A stretch of DNA of 64,000 nt. Origin: Fidelibacterota bacterium. Its GTDB lineage: Bacteria; Fidelibacterota; UBA8477; JABMPR01. A program made the translations under genes and the position numbers. The stretch lies in contig JABIFX010000203.1 in the NCBI GenBank assembly GCA_018650445.1, forward strand, positions 1 through 64,000, given 5' to 3'. Under the pieces are notes generated by a model. That model ran no database searches. It had not been told where the DNA came from and saw nothing but the letters and a program-made list of their open reading frames with translations. Below, one piece after another: positions 1 through 9,940 of the stretch. Position 1 is the stretch's first letter, and the number at the start of each line of letters is the position of its first letter.

Positions 1-330
1 AAGTCGCTTGGAGGGTGTTGGGAGTTCCCCGGAGGAAAGGTTGAGCACAATGAGACAAAAGAGGATAGTCTTGTTCGAGAGTTAAGAGAGGAACTCAGCA
101 TGGAGGTGAGCAATATTAATTACCTCACTACTTCCAAGCACTCGTACGATGAGTTTGATATTACCCTAATAGCGTATACTTGCGCGTTCGTTTCCTCCAA
201 TTGGTTGATGCTTGATCATGATGCTTTTGAGTGGGTTTTTCCTGAGAAATTACTCGACTGGGAATTAGCACCAGCTGATATTCCTGTAGCAGAGTTCATA
301 ATTAACGGAAAACAACTAACAACGGCTTAG
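1..330 (+). CDS. Nudix hydrolase (MutT/8-oxo-dGTP diphosphatase-like), 5' partial
   Basis: Frame 1 is open from base 1: KSLGGCWEFPGGKVEHNETKEDSLVRELREELSMEV..., matching the Nudix box GX5EX7REUXEE. Confidence 0.85.
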   Translation, partial: KSLGGCWEFPGGKVEHNETKEDSLVRELREELSMEVSNINYLTTSKHSYDEFDITLIAYTCAFVSSNWLMLDHDAFEWVFPEKLLDWELAPADIPVAEFIINGKQLTTA

Positions 331-645
331 AGCGGATCCACTTGAGGGGTGTGCAAAACGAAAACTTCTCGCGAAGTAGCTCAAGTCTAAGGTGTTAGCC
401 ATATTAAATGTTGGGGGTCTATATGCCCGGATCTAGCAAAGCAAATACATTAGAAAAAAAATATAACGTCAAAGTGAAACAATCAAGATATCACAAAGAT
501 GGATCATAGTATCATCCTCTAGTCAACTTCCCTGCGGCTTATTTTGATAGAAATGGCTGTATCCTGTCAGAACAAGTTGGAGCATTTAGCATGATTTCTT
601 AAGAGATACTTTTGGGTTATCCTGAAAGCAAAAAAGGATATAAAA

Positions 646-1011
646 ATGAGCCCAAAATCAAATGTAGAAAAGCGCGTTAAAGATATAAAGAGAAACACCC
701 GCAAGAAATACTCAGCAGAAGAAAAGATCCGTATTGTATTAGAAGGTTTGAGGGGTGAAGAGTCCATAGCCTCTATCTGTCGTAAGGAAGGTATTGCCCA
801 GAATCTGTATTATAAATGGAGCAAGGATTTTCTTGAAGCCGGTAAGAAACGCCTAGCCGGGGATATAGTCCGTGAAGCCAATTCGACAGAAGTGGATGAC
901 CTCCGAAAAGAGAACAATCATCTCAAGCAGCTGTATGCTGGCATCGCCATGAAGAATGATGTATTAAAAAAAAGCTGCATTGGTCAGGGTATCGATGTGA
1001 GCGATATATGA
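646..1011 (+). CDS. IS3-family transposase OrfA (HTH)
   Basis: KKYSAEEKIRIVLEGLRGEESIASICRKEGIAQNLYYKW HTH motif and a C-terminal leucine-zipper-like region. Confidence 0.9.
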   Translation: MSPKSNVEKRVKDIKRNTRKKYSAEEKIRIVLEGLRGEESIASICRKEGIAQNLYYKWSKDFLEAGKKRLAGDIVREANSTEVDDLRKENNHLKQLYAGIAMKNDVLKKSCIGQGIDVSDI

Positions 1012-2006
1012 GATTTAACCAGGCAGAGAAGTATGAGATTATCCGCACAGTGGAGGAGTCTCAACTGCCTGCTAAACAGACTCTCAAAGAACTGGGCGTT
1101 TCTACCAGTACCTTCTATAGTTGGTACGGTCGTTTCCGGGAGAATGGCTATGACGGGCTCGTTGATGATAAACCAGCACCCCGTCAGTTTTGGAACCGTA
1201 TCCCCGATGAGGAACGAGAACGGGTCAAGGATATAGCTTTGGAAAGGACTGAGATGAGCCCCCGAGAACTGGCCTGGCATATCACAGATACAGAGAAGTA
1301 TTATATCTCTGAGTCCAGTGTATACAGGATCTTACGGGACTATGATCTGATTACCAGTCCTAATTACATCGTCATGACTGCCTCTGATAAGTTTCAGAAT
1401 CCCACAACACGGATCAATGAGATGTGGCAGACGGACTTCACTTATTTCAAGGTAATTGGCTGGGGTTGGTTCTTCCTGTCTACTGTTCTTGACGATTATT
1501 CCAGGCGTATTCTATCCTGGAAGCTATTCACAAGCATGAAGGCTGAAGATGTTCAGGAGACTCTGGATATGGCTATTGCGGAAACAGGGACAGATCAGGT
1601 CATTGTGAAGCATAAGCCACGGTTACTCTCAGACAACGGCCCCTGCTACATCTCTGGTGAGCTGAAAGAGTATCTCAAGGACCAGAAAATGGATCATACT
1701 CGTGGTGCGCCTTATCATCCTCAAACTCAAGGGAAGATCGAACGCTATCACCGGAGCATGAAGAATGTGATCAAACTCGATAATTATTATCTACCGGGGC
1801 ATCTGGAGAACGAGATTGCAAAGTGGGTAAAATACTACAATAACGAGAGGCTTCATGAGTCCCTGGATAATGTGACCCCGGCTGATATGTATTTTGGAAA
1901 AAAGGAGAAAATCTTAACAGAAAGACAAATTATTAAACAAGAAACGCTTGCAGAACGTAAGCGAATAAACCTGAAATCGCAGCGCCAAGAGGTGCTAGCA
2001 AATTGA
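1008..2006 (+). CDS. IS3-family transposase OrfB (DDE integrase core)
   Basis: WQTDFTYFKV...LDDYSRRILSWKL...SDNGPCYIS...HPQTQGKIERYHRSMK: DDE residues and rve-type core. Confidence 0.92.
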   Translation: MRFNQAEKYEIIRTVEESQLPAKQTLKELGVSTSTFYSWYGRFRENGYDGLVDDKPAPRQFWNRIPDEERERVKDIALERTEMSPRELAWHITDTEKYYISESSVYRILRDYDLITSPNYIVMTASDKFQNPTTRINEMWQTDFTYFKVIGWGWFFLSTVLDDYSRRILSWKLFTSMKAEDVQETLDMAIAETGTDQVIVKHKPRLLSDNGPCYISGELKEYLKDQKMDHTRGAPYHPQTQGKIERYHRSMKNVIKLDNYYLPGHLENEIAKWVKYYNNERLHESLDNVTPADMYFGKKEKILTERQIIKQETLAERKRINLKSQRQEVLAN

Positions 2007-2067
2007 ACTGGACTACTCGAAAGTGTCTCTTAACTTTGAGCTAAATTAGTCCGAAATGTTCTGATGA

Positions 2068-2925
2068 CTTACACTAGCTAAAAAGCAATTCTTAAATGCT
2101 AAGCTTCACGGAATAGAGCACAGTACTTACAGAAGGTATGAAAGAGTGTTCACAAGCTTCGAGGGTTTCGTTGGCAACCCAGCTATGTCAGAGATTACAA
2201 GCTCGGTGATAGGCAACTACACAGCAGCTATGCTCAAACCTAGCCCCCCTGCTGTGAAAGGGCGTTCCCCTGCCGGTGTGAATCTAGATTTAAGGCACCT
2301 TAAGGCATTCCTTCGCTATTGCAAGGAAGAGGGCATGCTGGAGAAGGTTCCAAAGATAGCGATGCTAAAGGAGAAGAAGCGACCAATCTACTTTATCACT
2401 AGAGAGCAGTTTAAAGGCTGGTTGAAGAGTTGTGAGATATTGGGAGATGAAGCTGAGTTAGTACGCGATATCGCAAAAGTCGTTCTTTTTACTGCAGCGA
2501 GGATATCTGAAATACTTACCGCAAATTGGGATCAGATCGATTTAGAGAAACGAGTAATTAAGCTCTTTGACGATAATGATGATAGCATTGGCGATAAAAC
2601 CAATTCTGGTGGTAATCTCTATTTAAATGATAAAGCCTGTGAGATACTTAGGAAATACATTGATAATACACCTGGACCATTTACCGTCAATTACGACTGG
2701 TTTCAGTGGCGTATGAGGAAGGTTGCTATAAAGACAGGTCTTAGATTAAGGCCTCACGATCTCAGAAAAACCGCAGGTTCTTGGTTGGTTCAGGACGGAG
2801 TGGATATTTTTCAGGTATCCAAATTTTTGAGGCACACTTCAGTCATAGTAACCGAGAAATTCTATACTGATCTTAAGACTGACCAGCATCACAATACTGC
2901 AGATCAAATGGCTAATTTCCTCTAG
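2068..2925 (+). pseudogene. Tyrosine recombinase/integrase, 5' truncated at the IS boundary
   Basis: AARISEIL, HDLRKTAG, LRHTSV and FYTDL catalytic blocks. The frame is open up to the right IS end (LAKKQFLNAKLHGIEHSTYRRYERVFTSFEGF) but no N-terminus or start is visible; the listed ORF starts at a GTG at 2146. Confidence 0.75.
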
Positions 2926-3178
2926 CCCTGGGATACACTCCAGTCACTGAGTAGAATTTTGCGCTAAGGGGTTAAACAAGCTCTCAATCACTATTCCCTT
3001 CATCGTTATCCTATTAATTATTTAGAAGGTCCTGCAAGCTCATTTGGATCATAATTCGACTCATATATGACCATTTCACACGAGGCATGACCTCCCTCTA
3101 CCTTAGACCGCATGATTTGAGAATAAACATGTCGAGATAGGAACTAAAATGAAGGGCAAAACAGAAATTATCTTGTGT

Positions 3179-3301
3179 ATTTTGACACATCTCCCCTAAC
3201 ACACTGATATTCAGTGGATTTCATAGGACTAAATATCCCTCGCCCCAAACAGGCGTGCCGGTTCGACCTTGTCCGCGATAGCGGATCAGGCCCCGTGTAC
3301 A
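3179..3301 (+). repeat. Left copy of a 123-nt structured repeat with a tRNA-Leu-like 3' half
   Basis: Gapless alignment with 56021-56143, sharing GTGCCGGTTCGACYTTGTC.GCG.TAGC.GATCAGGCCCCG.GTACA. Confidence 0.85.
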
Positions 3302-3331
3302 CACTTATTTCAGATATATAACCATCGTAGC

Positions 3332-6280
3332 TTAGCGTATATAGACAATCTTAATTGTATTGCTATAATCCCCTGCATGTAATCGACAGAAATACACACC
3401 CGTACTCACTGGATTTCCGAATCGATCCATACCGTTCCATTGGACATCGTAAGTCCCCTGAAGTTTGTCGGATTGCTCAAGTATTATCATTTCTTGTCCC
3501 CGAATATCGAATACGCCCAGTTTGACTGAGGATTGTTTTGGTAGGCTATACCTGATAGTGGTCGTGGGATTGAATGGGTTGGGATAGTTGCGCAGCAACA
3601 TGAAAGATTCAGCTTTACTTTCCGACTCAACTATTGATACAACGGGATCTGTGGCGAAGGGACCGACATTTTCTACTGTTAAAGGTGGCCTGATCAGCAG
3701 AGATGTTGAAAATTCATCAGCCCCAACATCATTGGGCAGTGTACGTGATTGTCCATGAATATCCCAGTTAATCTCCAGATGGCTTGTGGGAGCAGCATTG
3801 ATAGCTGGACTATTACTACTTAGGAACCATAGGCTATCACTTGGTGTGGCTGAGTATTCCAGCAATGGATCGATCAGGTTGATCTGCTCAGCAGTAGCGG
3901 TCATCCCCAGGGAAAAGTCATTTTGTGGAAACATGATATTACCTTCCCAGGTGAAATTGCTAGGTTCATTTATTATTTCAATAAGATCGGACTGCCCGCC
4001 AACCACAAGATTGTTGACCATTGTGACATTGCGGGGCTCTCTGGTCCAAGAATTGTCAGAACGTCCGTACCCTATCTCAATATTGGAGAAGTTATTGACG
4101 AGTGTGTTATGGGTAATGGTGGCATTGTCAATACGCCAGTGTGCGCTCAGGGAACCAGTATCGGTGTCCCCATTGGTGAGGGTTATTGCTGCATCCCAGC
4201 GGAACCCTGTAAGACCTTCAAAATAATTGTTATAGATTTTGTGGTCCCGGGCATAAATACGCACCCCCCCTGTACCCTCTTTTCCCTCACCCAGGAAGTA
4301 GTTATCATGGATAACTGACCCATCTCCATGGCGGAGCGAAAGCGTTCCCTGGGAAGTTTTAAAGGTGTTATATCTGACCGTATCCTTGCAACTTTTAATG
4401 GAGACAATTTCAGGATCGCCATCACAATCTTCGAACAGGTTGTACTCGATAACTGTAAAACCGTCTGTGAGGGAAAGCTGACTCCAGCCCACACGAATGG
4501 CTTCCATTTCATTGTCATGACGAGGACCAATATTATAGAAATAGTTGTGGTCGATTTGGTCATGCTGCGAGACATTGTCGCCACCATCAATGGTAATAAA
4601 ATTTCCAAGCTGATGTTTGTCTCTAAAAACATTGTGATCAACCCGGTTGTGATGGCTCAGGATTGTAGCATCATCCCAGACGCCACCGATATATACCCAT
4701 TTTCCATTCTGACCTTCTTCCTCAGTAATCTGGAATGTATTACGGGTGATACGGATATTGTTGCAGGCTTCCAATTTTATAACGGTATAGCGATTCGAGG
4801 TAAAGTGAAATCCTTCGATAACCAAATGAGATGATCGGCGCAAGTTAAAATATGATTCACCGGCCAGCACTGCACTACCAATATTAGCAGCTCGAATGAT
4901 TATGGGTTCAGCCTCAGTGCCTGAAATTTCCATAGAAATACCACCTGTATCATAGTTTCCATCGGCCAGCTCAATAATATCTCCAGGTCTTAAAGTTTCA
5001 TCCTCACAGATATCCTCAAAATCATCGGCATTTGAGACGCTATAAATGGTTGGGGGCGAATCATCAAAAACCACCTCAGCACCAATTTGCATATCACTGA
5101 TTACCACAAAATCCTGCTCTAGACTGGTTCCTGAGAGATCCCCGGTCCATCCTACGTTCATATAGCTGGGTGGTAAGCTCAAAGTAGCAGTTACTTCTGT
5201 ACCGCTGTAATAAACGCCTCCACCAGGTGAAAGACTAATGCTGCCATAATCCGGTTGAATTACCGTAACCGTATATTGAGCCGGGGGATTGTCTGGGTCG
5301 ATGCCAACATTGGCTCCAATCTCCATTTCACTAATTATGGTGAATGACTTCACTAATTCTGTTCCAGCGAGATCCCCAGTCCACCCTTCATTGATATATC
5401 CATCAGGTAGATTGAGTGTTGCAGTCACTATGGAGCTATCCGGGTATTCATCTAAATCAGGATCAAGACTGATTGAGCCATTTTCAGGATCTTCCACATC
5501 AATGGAGTGTGTAATCACCAAGCCAGGAAAGGTGACATCTGCAATTGGAGTTGTACTGATATAAATGTCATCCAAGGCTGCATCCACACTTCCCACAGCG
5601 CTATCGTAACCAAGATTGAAACGTAAGCCATGGTATTCCTTAAATCCCGCAGGTCGGGTTCCTGAAGCAGTAGGTGTATAACTTTCACGGAAGGAACCTG
5701 AAACTGCCTCTCCTCCGTTTAAGATTACCTGATATGCTGCATTGGTGTAATCAACTCTAGCGCTGATCCGGTTCCATTCACCAAAATTATAATTGCCAAG
5801 ATACAGTCGGGAACCCCCATTGAACATCTGAGTGGATCCTGAGGTACCGGATGGTGTATCAAATTCCACTACAAAGGTTCGTTTTTCACTTCCCCCTCCA
5901 AAAAGGTCGTAGCCACTGATGGCAAAATCTTTGATCGCCAGGAAATTTATCTTTACATACATATCGACATATACGATACCAGTGACACCCTGCTGTGAAC
6001 CACTGTAAGTAATATTGTGAACCACAAGGGTCTGGTCGTTTACCACAAAATTCAAGGCCTGGGCACCTGTATGCACAGCATCTGCATTGATGGAAACGGT
6101 GGCGACACCATTCTCAACATCCCAGTCCCCCTGGTTATGAATGCTTCCTACTGTGTTGGATTCAAAGGAGGTGATCAGGATATCCTGAGCTCTCAGCGGC
6201 ATCACCGAAATGAGCGAAATTGAAATAGTCAGGATTGACCATTTGATAGTTTTTAATATCTGCATGTTAAACCCCGACAA
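3332..6280 (-). CDS. PL6-family alginate lyase (chondroitinase B-like) with N-terminal CBM-like region, InlB-type repeat domains and T9SS C-terminal sorting domain
   Basis: SVSNADDFEDICEDETLRPGDIIELADGNY, IKSCKDT and TLSLRHG PL6 catalytic blocks; two EGWTGDLAGT-type repeats; NYPNPFNPTTTIRYSLP...GVYFCRL sorting domain. Confidence 0.88.
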   Translation of the reverse strand: MSGFNMQILKTIKWSILTISISLISVMPLRAQDILITSFESNTVGSIHNQGDWDVENGVATVSINADAVHTGAQALNFVVNDQTLVVHNITYSGSQQGVTGIVYVDMYVKINFLAIKDFAISGYDLFGGGSEKRTFVVEFDTPSGTSGSTQMFNGGSRLYLGNYNFGEWNRISARVDYTNAAYQVILNGGEAVSGSFRESYTPTASGTRPAGFKEYHGLRFNLGYDSAVGSVDAALDDIYISTTPIADVTFPGLVITHSIDVEDPENGSISLDPDLDEYPDSSIVTATLNLPDGYINEGWTGDLAGTELVKSFTIISEMEIGANVGIDPDNPPAQYTVTVIQPDYGSISLSPGGGVYYSGTEVTATLSLPPSYMNVGWTGDLSGTSLEQDFVVISDMQIGAEVVFDDSPPTIYSVSNADDFEDICEDETLRPGDIIELADGNYDTGGISMEISGTEAEPIIIRAANIGSAVLAGESYFNLRRSSHLVIEGFHFTSNRYTVIKLEACNNIRITRNTFQITEEEGQNGKWVYIGGVWDDATILSHHNRVDHNVFRDKHQLGNFITIDGGDNVSQHDQIDHNYFYNIGPRHDNEMEAIRVGWSQLSLTDGFTVIEYNLFEDCDGDPEIVSIKSCKDTVRYNTFKTSQGTLSLRHGDGSVIHDNYFLGEGKEGTGGVRIYARDHKIYNNYFEGLTGFRWDAAITLTNGDTDTGSLSAHWRIDNATITHNTLVNNFSNIEIGYGRSDNSWTREPRNVTMVNNLVVGGQSDLIEIINEPSNFTWEGNIMFPQNDFSLGMTATAEQINLIDPLLEYSATPSDSLWFLSSNSPAINAAPTSHLEINWDIHGQSRTLPNDVGADEFSTSLLIRPPLTVENVGPFATDPVVSIVESESKAESFMLLRNYPNPFNPTTTIRYSLPKQSSVKLGVFDIRGQEMIILEQSDKLQGTYDVQWNGMDRFGNPVSTGVYFCRLHAGDYSNTIKIVYIR

Positions 6281-6310
6281 AGAGTGTTATGTATGGTACA
6301 AAGCCATCTC

Positions 6311-6340
6311 AACAATGTGTATGACAACATACACATTGTT
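6311..6340. promoter_or_regulatory. Perfect 13-bp inverted repeat containing TGTATGACA; candidate operator upstream of the PL6 gene
   Basis: AACAATGTGTATG-ACAA-CATACACATTGTT, located about 30 bp upstream of the PL6 start. Confidence 0.6.
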
Positions 6341-6408
6341 GATAGTTATGGCAATTTATTTTTCAGATTAACGAATAACAGGCAGGAGATTTTACTTTAC
6401 TAATTCAG

Positions 6409-7296
6409 CTACGATTTCTCGATAGCTTCCCACAACCCCTGCAGATACATAATACCAAGGGCTCTGTCATAAAGTCCATAACCTGGAGTCCCCTGTTCAC
6501 CCCAAATCATCCGTCCATGATCTGGTCGCATGGGACCATCATACTTATGCTCATGCAGTTTTGACATGATGGCATGCATATCCAGCTCTCCAAATTCTGA
6601 AGGATGTGAGACTTCATGGAATTTTGTATCAGATTCATGCTGAACATTTCTCAGATGGACAAAATTGATACGATTCTGTTCGCCAAAAACATGGGCCGCT
6701 TCAACTATATCAATATGGGGATTGGCTCCTAAAGACCCTGTGCACAGAGTTATTCCATTTGAGGGAGAATCCACCACATCAACAAGACGTTGCAAACCAT
6801 CAATCCCAGTGATGATGCGGGGCAGACCAAATACAGACCAGGGTGGATCGTCTGGGTGAATGGCCATACGAACGCTAGATTCCTCGATCTCCTTGAGAGT
6901 TACCAATTATTCAGCTTCGGGAGTTGCTCCATCCTCCAGTGGATGTTCCAGATCGGTTCTTACCCAATCAAATACTGGCATAAAATTGTAGCATAAAACT
7001 GGGATACCAGCTTTACCCATATGACGTATACTCTCACAATAGTTGTCTATCCACTTATCTCGGGTATTCTTACCCAGTTTAATATCTTCATGAATTGGGA
7101 TACTTTCGATGACGCTCAAATTTAAGCCAGCAACCTCGACCCCATTTTTCAATTCCTTAATAGCAGCGACACTCCAGATTTCCCCTACTGGTAATTCAAA
7201 TAGAGAGCCTACCACATCTTTAACACCTGGAATTTGTCCGATATACTCCAGTGAAATTGGATCCTCTTTACCAAACCATCTAAAACTTGGATACAC
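6409..7296 (-). pseudogene. uxuA: Mannonate dehydratase, internally deleted and interrupted by an in-frame TAA
   Basis: 7296-6907 encodes the UxuA N-terminus (FRWFGKEDPISLEYIGQIPG...CYNFMPVFDWVRTDLEHPLEDG). After TAA, the same frame continues with the UxuA C-terminus (VRMAIHPDDPPWSVFGLPRIITG...PDHGRMIWGEQGTPGYGLYDRALG). The central segment is absent. Confidence 0.88.
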
Positions 7297-7316
7297 AAAC
7301 TACTCCAATTCTTTAA

Positions 7317-8123
7317 TCAGACGCCACTATAGGCAGAAAATCCACCGTCAACTGGAACCACTATACCTGTTACAAACTTGGATGCATCCGAAACCAACCA
7401 GATGGCAGTGCCGATAAGATCGTCCGGTTCTCCAAAACGACCCTGAGGTGTATGATCCATTATTTGTTCTCCGCGAGGTGTGAGTTCCCCCGTTTCTTTA
7501 TCAGTTAGGAGGAATCGATTTTGCTCAGTCAGGAAAAAGCCAGGTGCCAGAGCATTCACCCTGATGTTTGGCGAATATTCCTGGGCAATGTGTACAGCTA
7601 ACCACTGGGTGAAATTTGAGACCGCAGCCTTTGCCGCTGAATAAGCTGGAATACGGGTCAAGGGTCTGAACGCATTCATGGAGGAAATGTTTAGGATGTT
7701 TCCGTGGTTTGCTGCCACCATATGCTTCCCAAATACCTGCGAAGGAAGGATAGTCCCGCTGAGGTTTAGCCCAGAGACAAACTCAAGACTGTCTTTAGGA
7801 ATGTCAAAAAATGACATATCCGGACCAGTGGTAGCTTTTGGATGATTCCCTCCAGCCCCATTTACCAGGATGTCCACACCACCCAACCCAGCAATGCAAG
7901 CTTCCAGGGAAGTGTGAATGCTATCCGTATCTAGGACATTTATCTCTGTACCGATATGCCCATCGCCTAACTCTTTAGCCAGGACGGTAGCCTTATCTTC
8001 GGCAAGGTCAAGCACAGCAACAGAAGCACCTGCATCGGCAAAGCCTTTGGCTAGAGCAGCTCCCAGGACTCCTGCACCTCCTGTTATGGCTATCCTTTTA
8101 CCAATCAAATCAAAATTATTCAT
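7317..8123 (-). CDS. SDR-family oxidoreductase, probable fructuronate reductase / D-mannonate oxidoreductase
   Basis: ITGGAGVLGAALAKGFADAG Rossmann motif, YSAAKAAV active site, adjacent to uxuA. Confidence 0.8.
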   Translation of the reverse strand: MNNFDLIGKRIAITGGAGVLGAALAKGFADAGASVAVLDLAEDKATVLAKELGDGHIGTEINVLDTDSIHTSLEACIAGLGGVDILVNGAGGNHPKATTGPDMSFFDIPKDSLEFVSGLNLSGTILPSQVFGKHMVAANHGNILNISSMNAFRPLTRIPAYSAAKAAVSNFTQWLAVHIAQEYSPNIRVNALAPGFFLTEQNRFLLTDKETGELTPRGEQIMDHTPQGRFGEPDDLIGTAIWLVSDASKFVTGIVVPVDGGFSAYSGV

Positions 8124-8147
8124 CTAAACATTAATCCTTATTTTCTC

Positions 8148-9446
8148 TTATAGGTATCCAAATAGTCTTGGAAGGGCTTCCGTCAACCATGGGATATAAG
8201 TGATCAGCATAAGTACAGCAATCATAACGATGTAGAATGGCATCAATGATTTGGCAAGTTGCCCGATAGTCGTCTTTCCGATTCCACATCCCACAAATAA
8301 TACTGTGCCTACAGGTGGAGTGGTGAGTCCAATGCACAAATTTAGAATCATCATGATACCAAAGTGCAGCGGTGAAATACCAAGGGTGGCAACAACCGGC
8401 AGAAAAATGGGTGTGAAGATTAATACAGCAGGTGTCATATCCATAAAGGTTCCCACCACCAGCAGAATCAAGTTGATGATAAGTAGGATTAGAAATTTGC
8501 TTTCAGTCATACTTACCAGCGCATGACTAATGCTCTGTGGGATATTTTCATATGAAAGTATCCATGACATAGCCGAGGAAGCACCAATCAATAACATGAC
8601 CATGGCTGTAATTTCTACTGTCTTCAGTAATATCTCAGAAAGCTGAGCAACTTTGACTTCCTTGTAAAATACTACCGAAAGCAACAGTGAGTAGAGCACA
8701 GCTATGGCAGAAGCTTCTGTGGCAGTAAAAATTCCACCGATAATTCCACCAATGACAATCACAATGAGCATCAGACTAGGAATTGCATCTCCGAGTTTCT
8801 TGATTGCATATATCAGTGTTGGTCGTTCACCCTTAGGATACTTTCGAATTGTGGCGATGATTGCTGCAGCACCTATCAATCCTAGACCTAATAGAATTCC
8901 TGGGATATAGCCTGCAATAAACAGAGCCGCAATAGATACACCACCACTAGCCAATGAATACACGATGAGGATATTGCTGGGAGGAATCAAAAGACCCGTG
9001 GTTGAGGCGGTAACCGTTAGAGCAGTATTAAAATTCTTGTCATAGCCTTCTTTGTTCATCACAGGGATCATAAAACCACCAATGGCTGTAGTTGCAGCAG
9101 CAGCAGACCCTGAAATGGCACCAAAGAACATACAGGCCACCACATTCACATAGGCTAATCCACCAGGGAACATCCCAACCAGGACTTTTGCAAAATCAAT
9201 GAGTCGTCTAGCAATCCCCCCTCTTCCCATGAGCTGACCAGATAAAATGAAAAATGGGATAGCCAGCAAAGCAAAACTATCAATACCCGTAGCCATTCTC
9301 TGTGCAATCGTGGTTATTGCAGGTCCCACTGGAATAGTGAATAACATTGTAAACATGGTTGAGAGACCAATACTGAAGGCAATGGGGACATTAAAAGCTA
9401 CCAGAACCACAAAACTAACGATGAGGACGAGAATCGAGATATCCAT
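8148..9446 (-). CDS. dctM: TRAP transporter large permease (DctM)
   Basis: Polytopic; FNVPIAFSIGLSTM, LFIAGYIPGILLGLGL and MDMTPAVLIFTPIFLPV. Confidence 0.93.
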   Translation of the reverse strand: MDISILVLIVSFVVLVAFNVPIAFSIGLSTMFTMLFTIPVGPAITTIAQRMATGIDSFALLAIPFFILSGQLMGRGGIARRLIDFAKVLVGMFPGGLAYVNVVACMFFGAISGSAAAATTAIGGFMIPVMNKEGYDKNFNTALTVTASTTGLLIPPSNILIVYSLASGGVSIAALFIAGYIPGILLGLGLIGAAAIIATIRKYPKGERPTLIYAIKKLGDAIPSLMLIVIVIGGIIGGIFTATEASAIAVLYSLLLSVVFYKEVKVAQLSEILLKTVEITAMVMLLIGASSAMSWILSYENIPQSISHALVSMTESKFLILLIINLILLVVGTFMDMTPAVLIFTPIFLPVVATLGISPLHFGIMMILNLCIGLTTPPVGTVLFVGCGIGKTTIGQLAKSLMPFYIVMIAVLMLITYIPWLTEALPRLFGYL

Positions 9447-9940
9447 CAGTTCACCTCCTCAAATGAGGTTCGACCCTTTAGGGCGTCGAGGATGACATCT
9501 ATTGAGTAAATAACCATGATGCTGCCGCTTAAAGGAAGCACCAAATAGATATACCCCATTTTTAAACCCAATGAGGCTGATATCTGATTCAGTGTAAACG
9601 TGAGAGCAACTAATTTGATTCCACCTATCACCAGAATGAGCACAGAAAAGAGGATAATTGCCAGATAAATGCCAATCATGAGCATATCCTTCTGGCGTCC
9701 CTGTAACTTGGTTGAGAGTATATCAATGCCCAGATGGGCTCGGGTCCTCAGCGCATAGCTTCCCCCTAACACACCGATCCAGATAAGAAGAAATCTGGCC
9801 AATTCTTCAGTGTATGAACTGGGTGATGACATCAAAAATCGAGTTGCCACCTGCCAGGTTACAACCAGGACAATCGCGCCCATCAATCCAATGAGAAATT
9901 TTGAGAGTAATTTATCGAGAAGACTAACTATTGCTTTCAT
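9446..9940 (-). CDS. dctQ: TRAP transporter small permease (DctQ)
   Basis: TEELARFLLIWIGVLGGSYALRTRAHLGIDIL. Confidence 0.92.
   Translation of the reverse strand: MKAIVSLLDKLLSKFLIGLMGAIVLVVTWQVATRFLMSSPSSYTEELARFLLIWIGVLGGSYALRTRAHLGIDILSTKLQGRQKDMLMIGIYLAIILFSVLILVIGGIKLVALTFTLNQISASLGLKMGYIYLVLPLSGSIMVIYSIDVILDALKGRTSFEEVN

Larger units (their letters stand above)
565..2066 (+). mobile_element. IS3-family insertion sequence, about 1.5 kb, with long imperfect terminal inverted repeats
   Basis: orfA/orfB transposase pair. Left end TGTCAGAACAAGTTGGAGCATTTAGC...TTAAGAGATACTTT aligns with the reverse complement of the right end CATCAGAACATTTCGGACTAATTTAGC...TTAAGAGACACTTT. Confidence 0.85.

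Noticed and set aside
423-564. Small ORF MPGSSKANTLEKKYNVKVKQSRYHKDGS* with in-frame continuation YHPLVNFPAAYFDRNGCIL up to the IS
   Set aside because: Possibly a remnant of a nuclease or other gene disrupted by the IS, but too short to assign a family.
984-1280. 98-aa minus-strand ORF inside the IS
   Set aside because: Antisense to transposase orfB with no supporting motif.
6311-6340. Intrinsic terminator of the uxuA operon
   Set aside because: The AT-rich stem has no U-tract on the minus strand after it and contains the TGTATGACA motif found at other promoters; operator is preferred.
8131-8337. 68-aa minus-strand ORF
   Set aside because: Out-of-frame overlap with the end of dctM; no motif.
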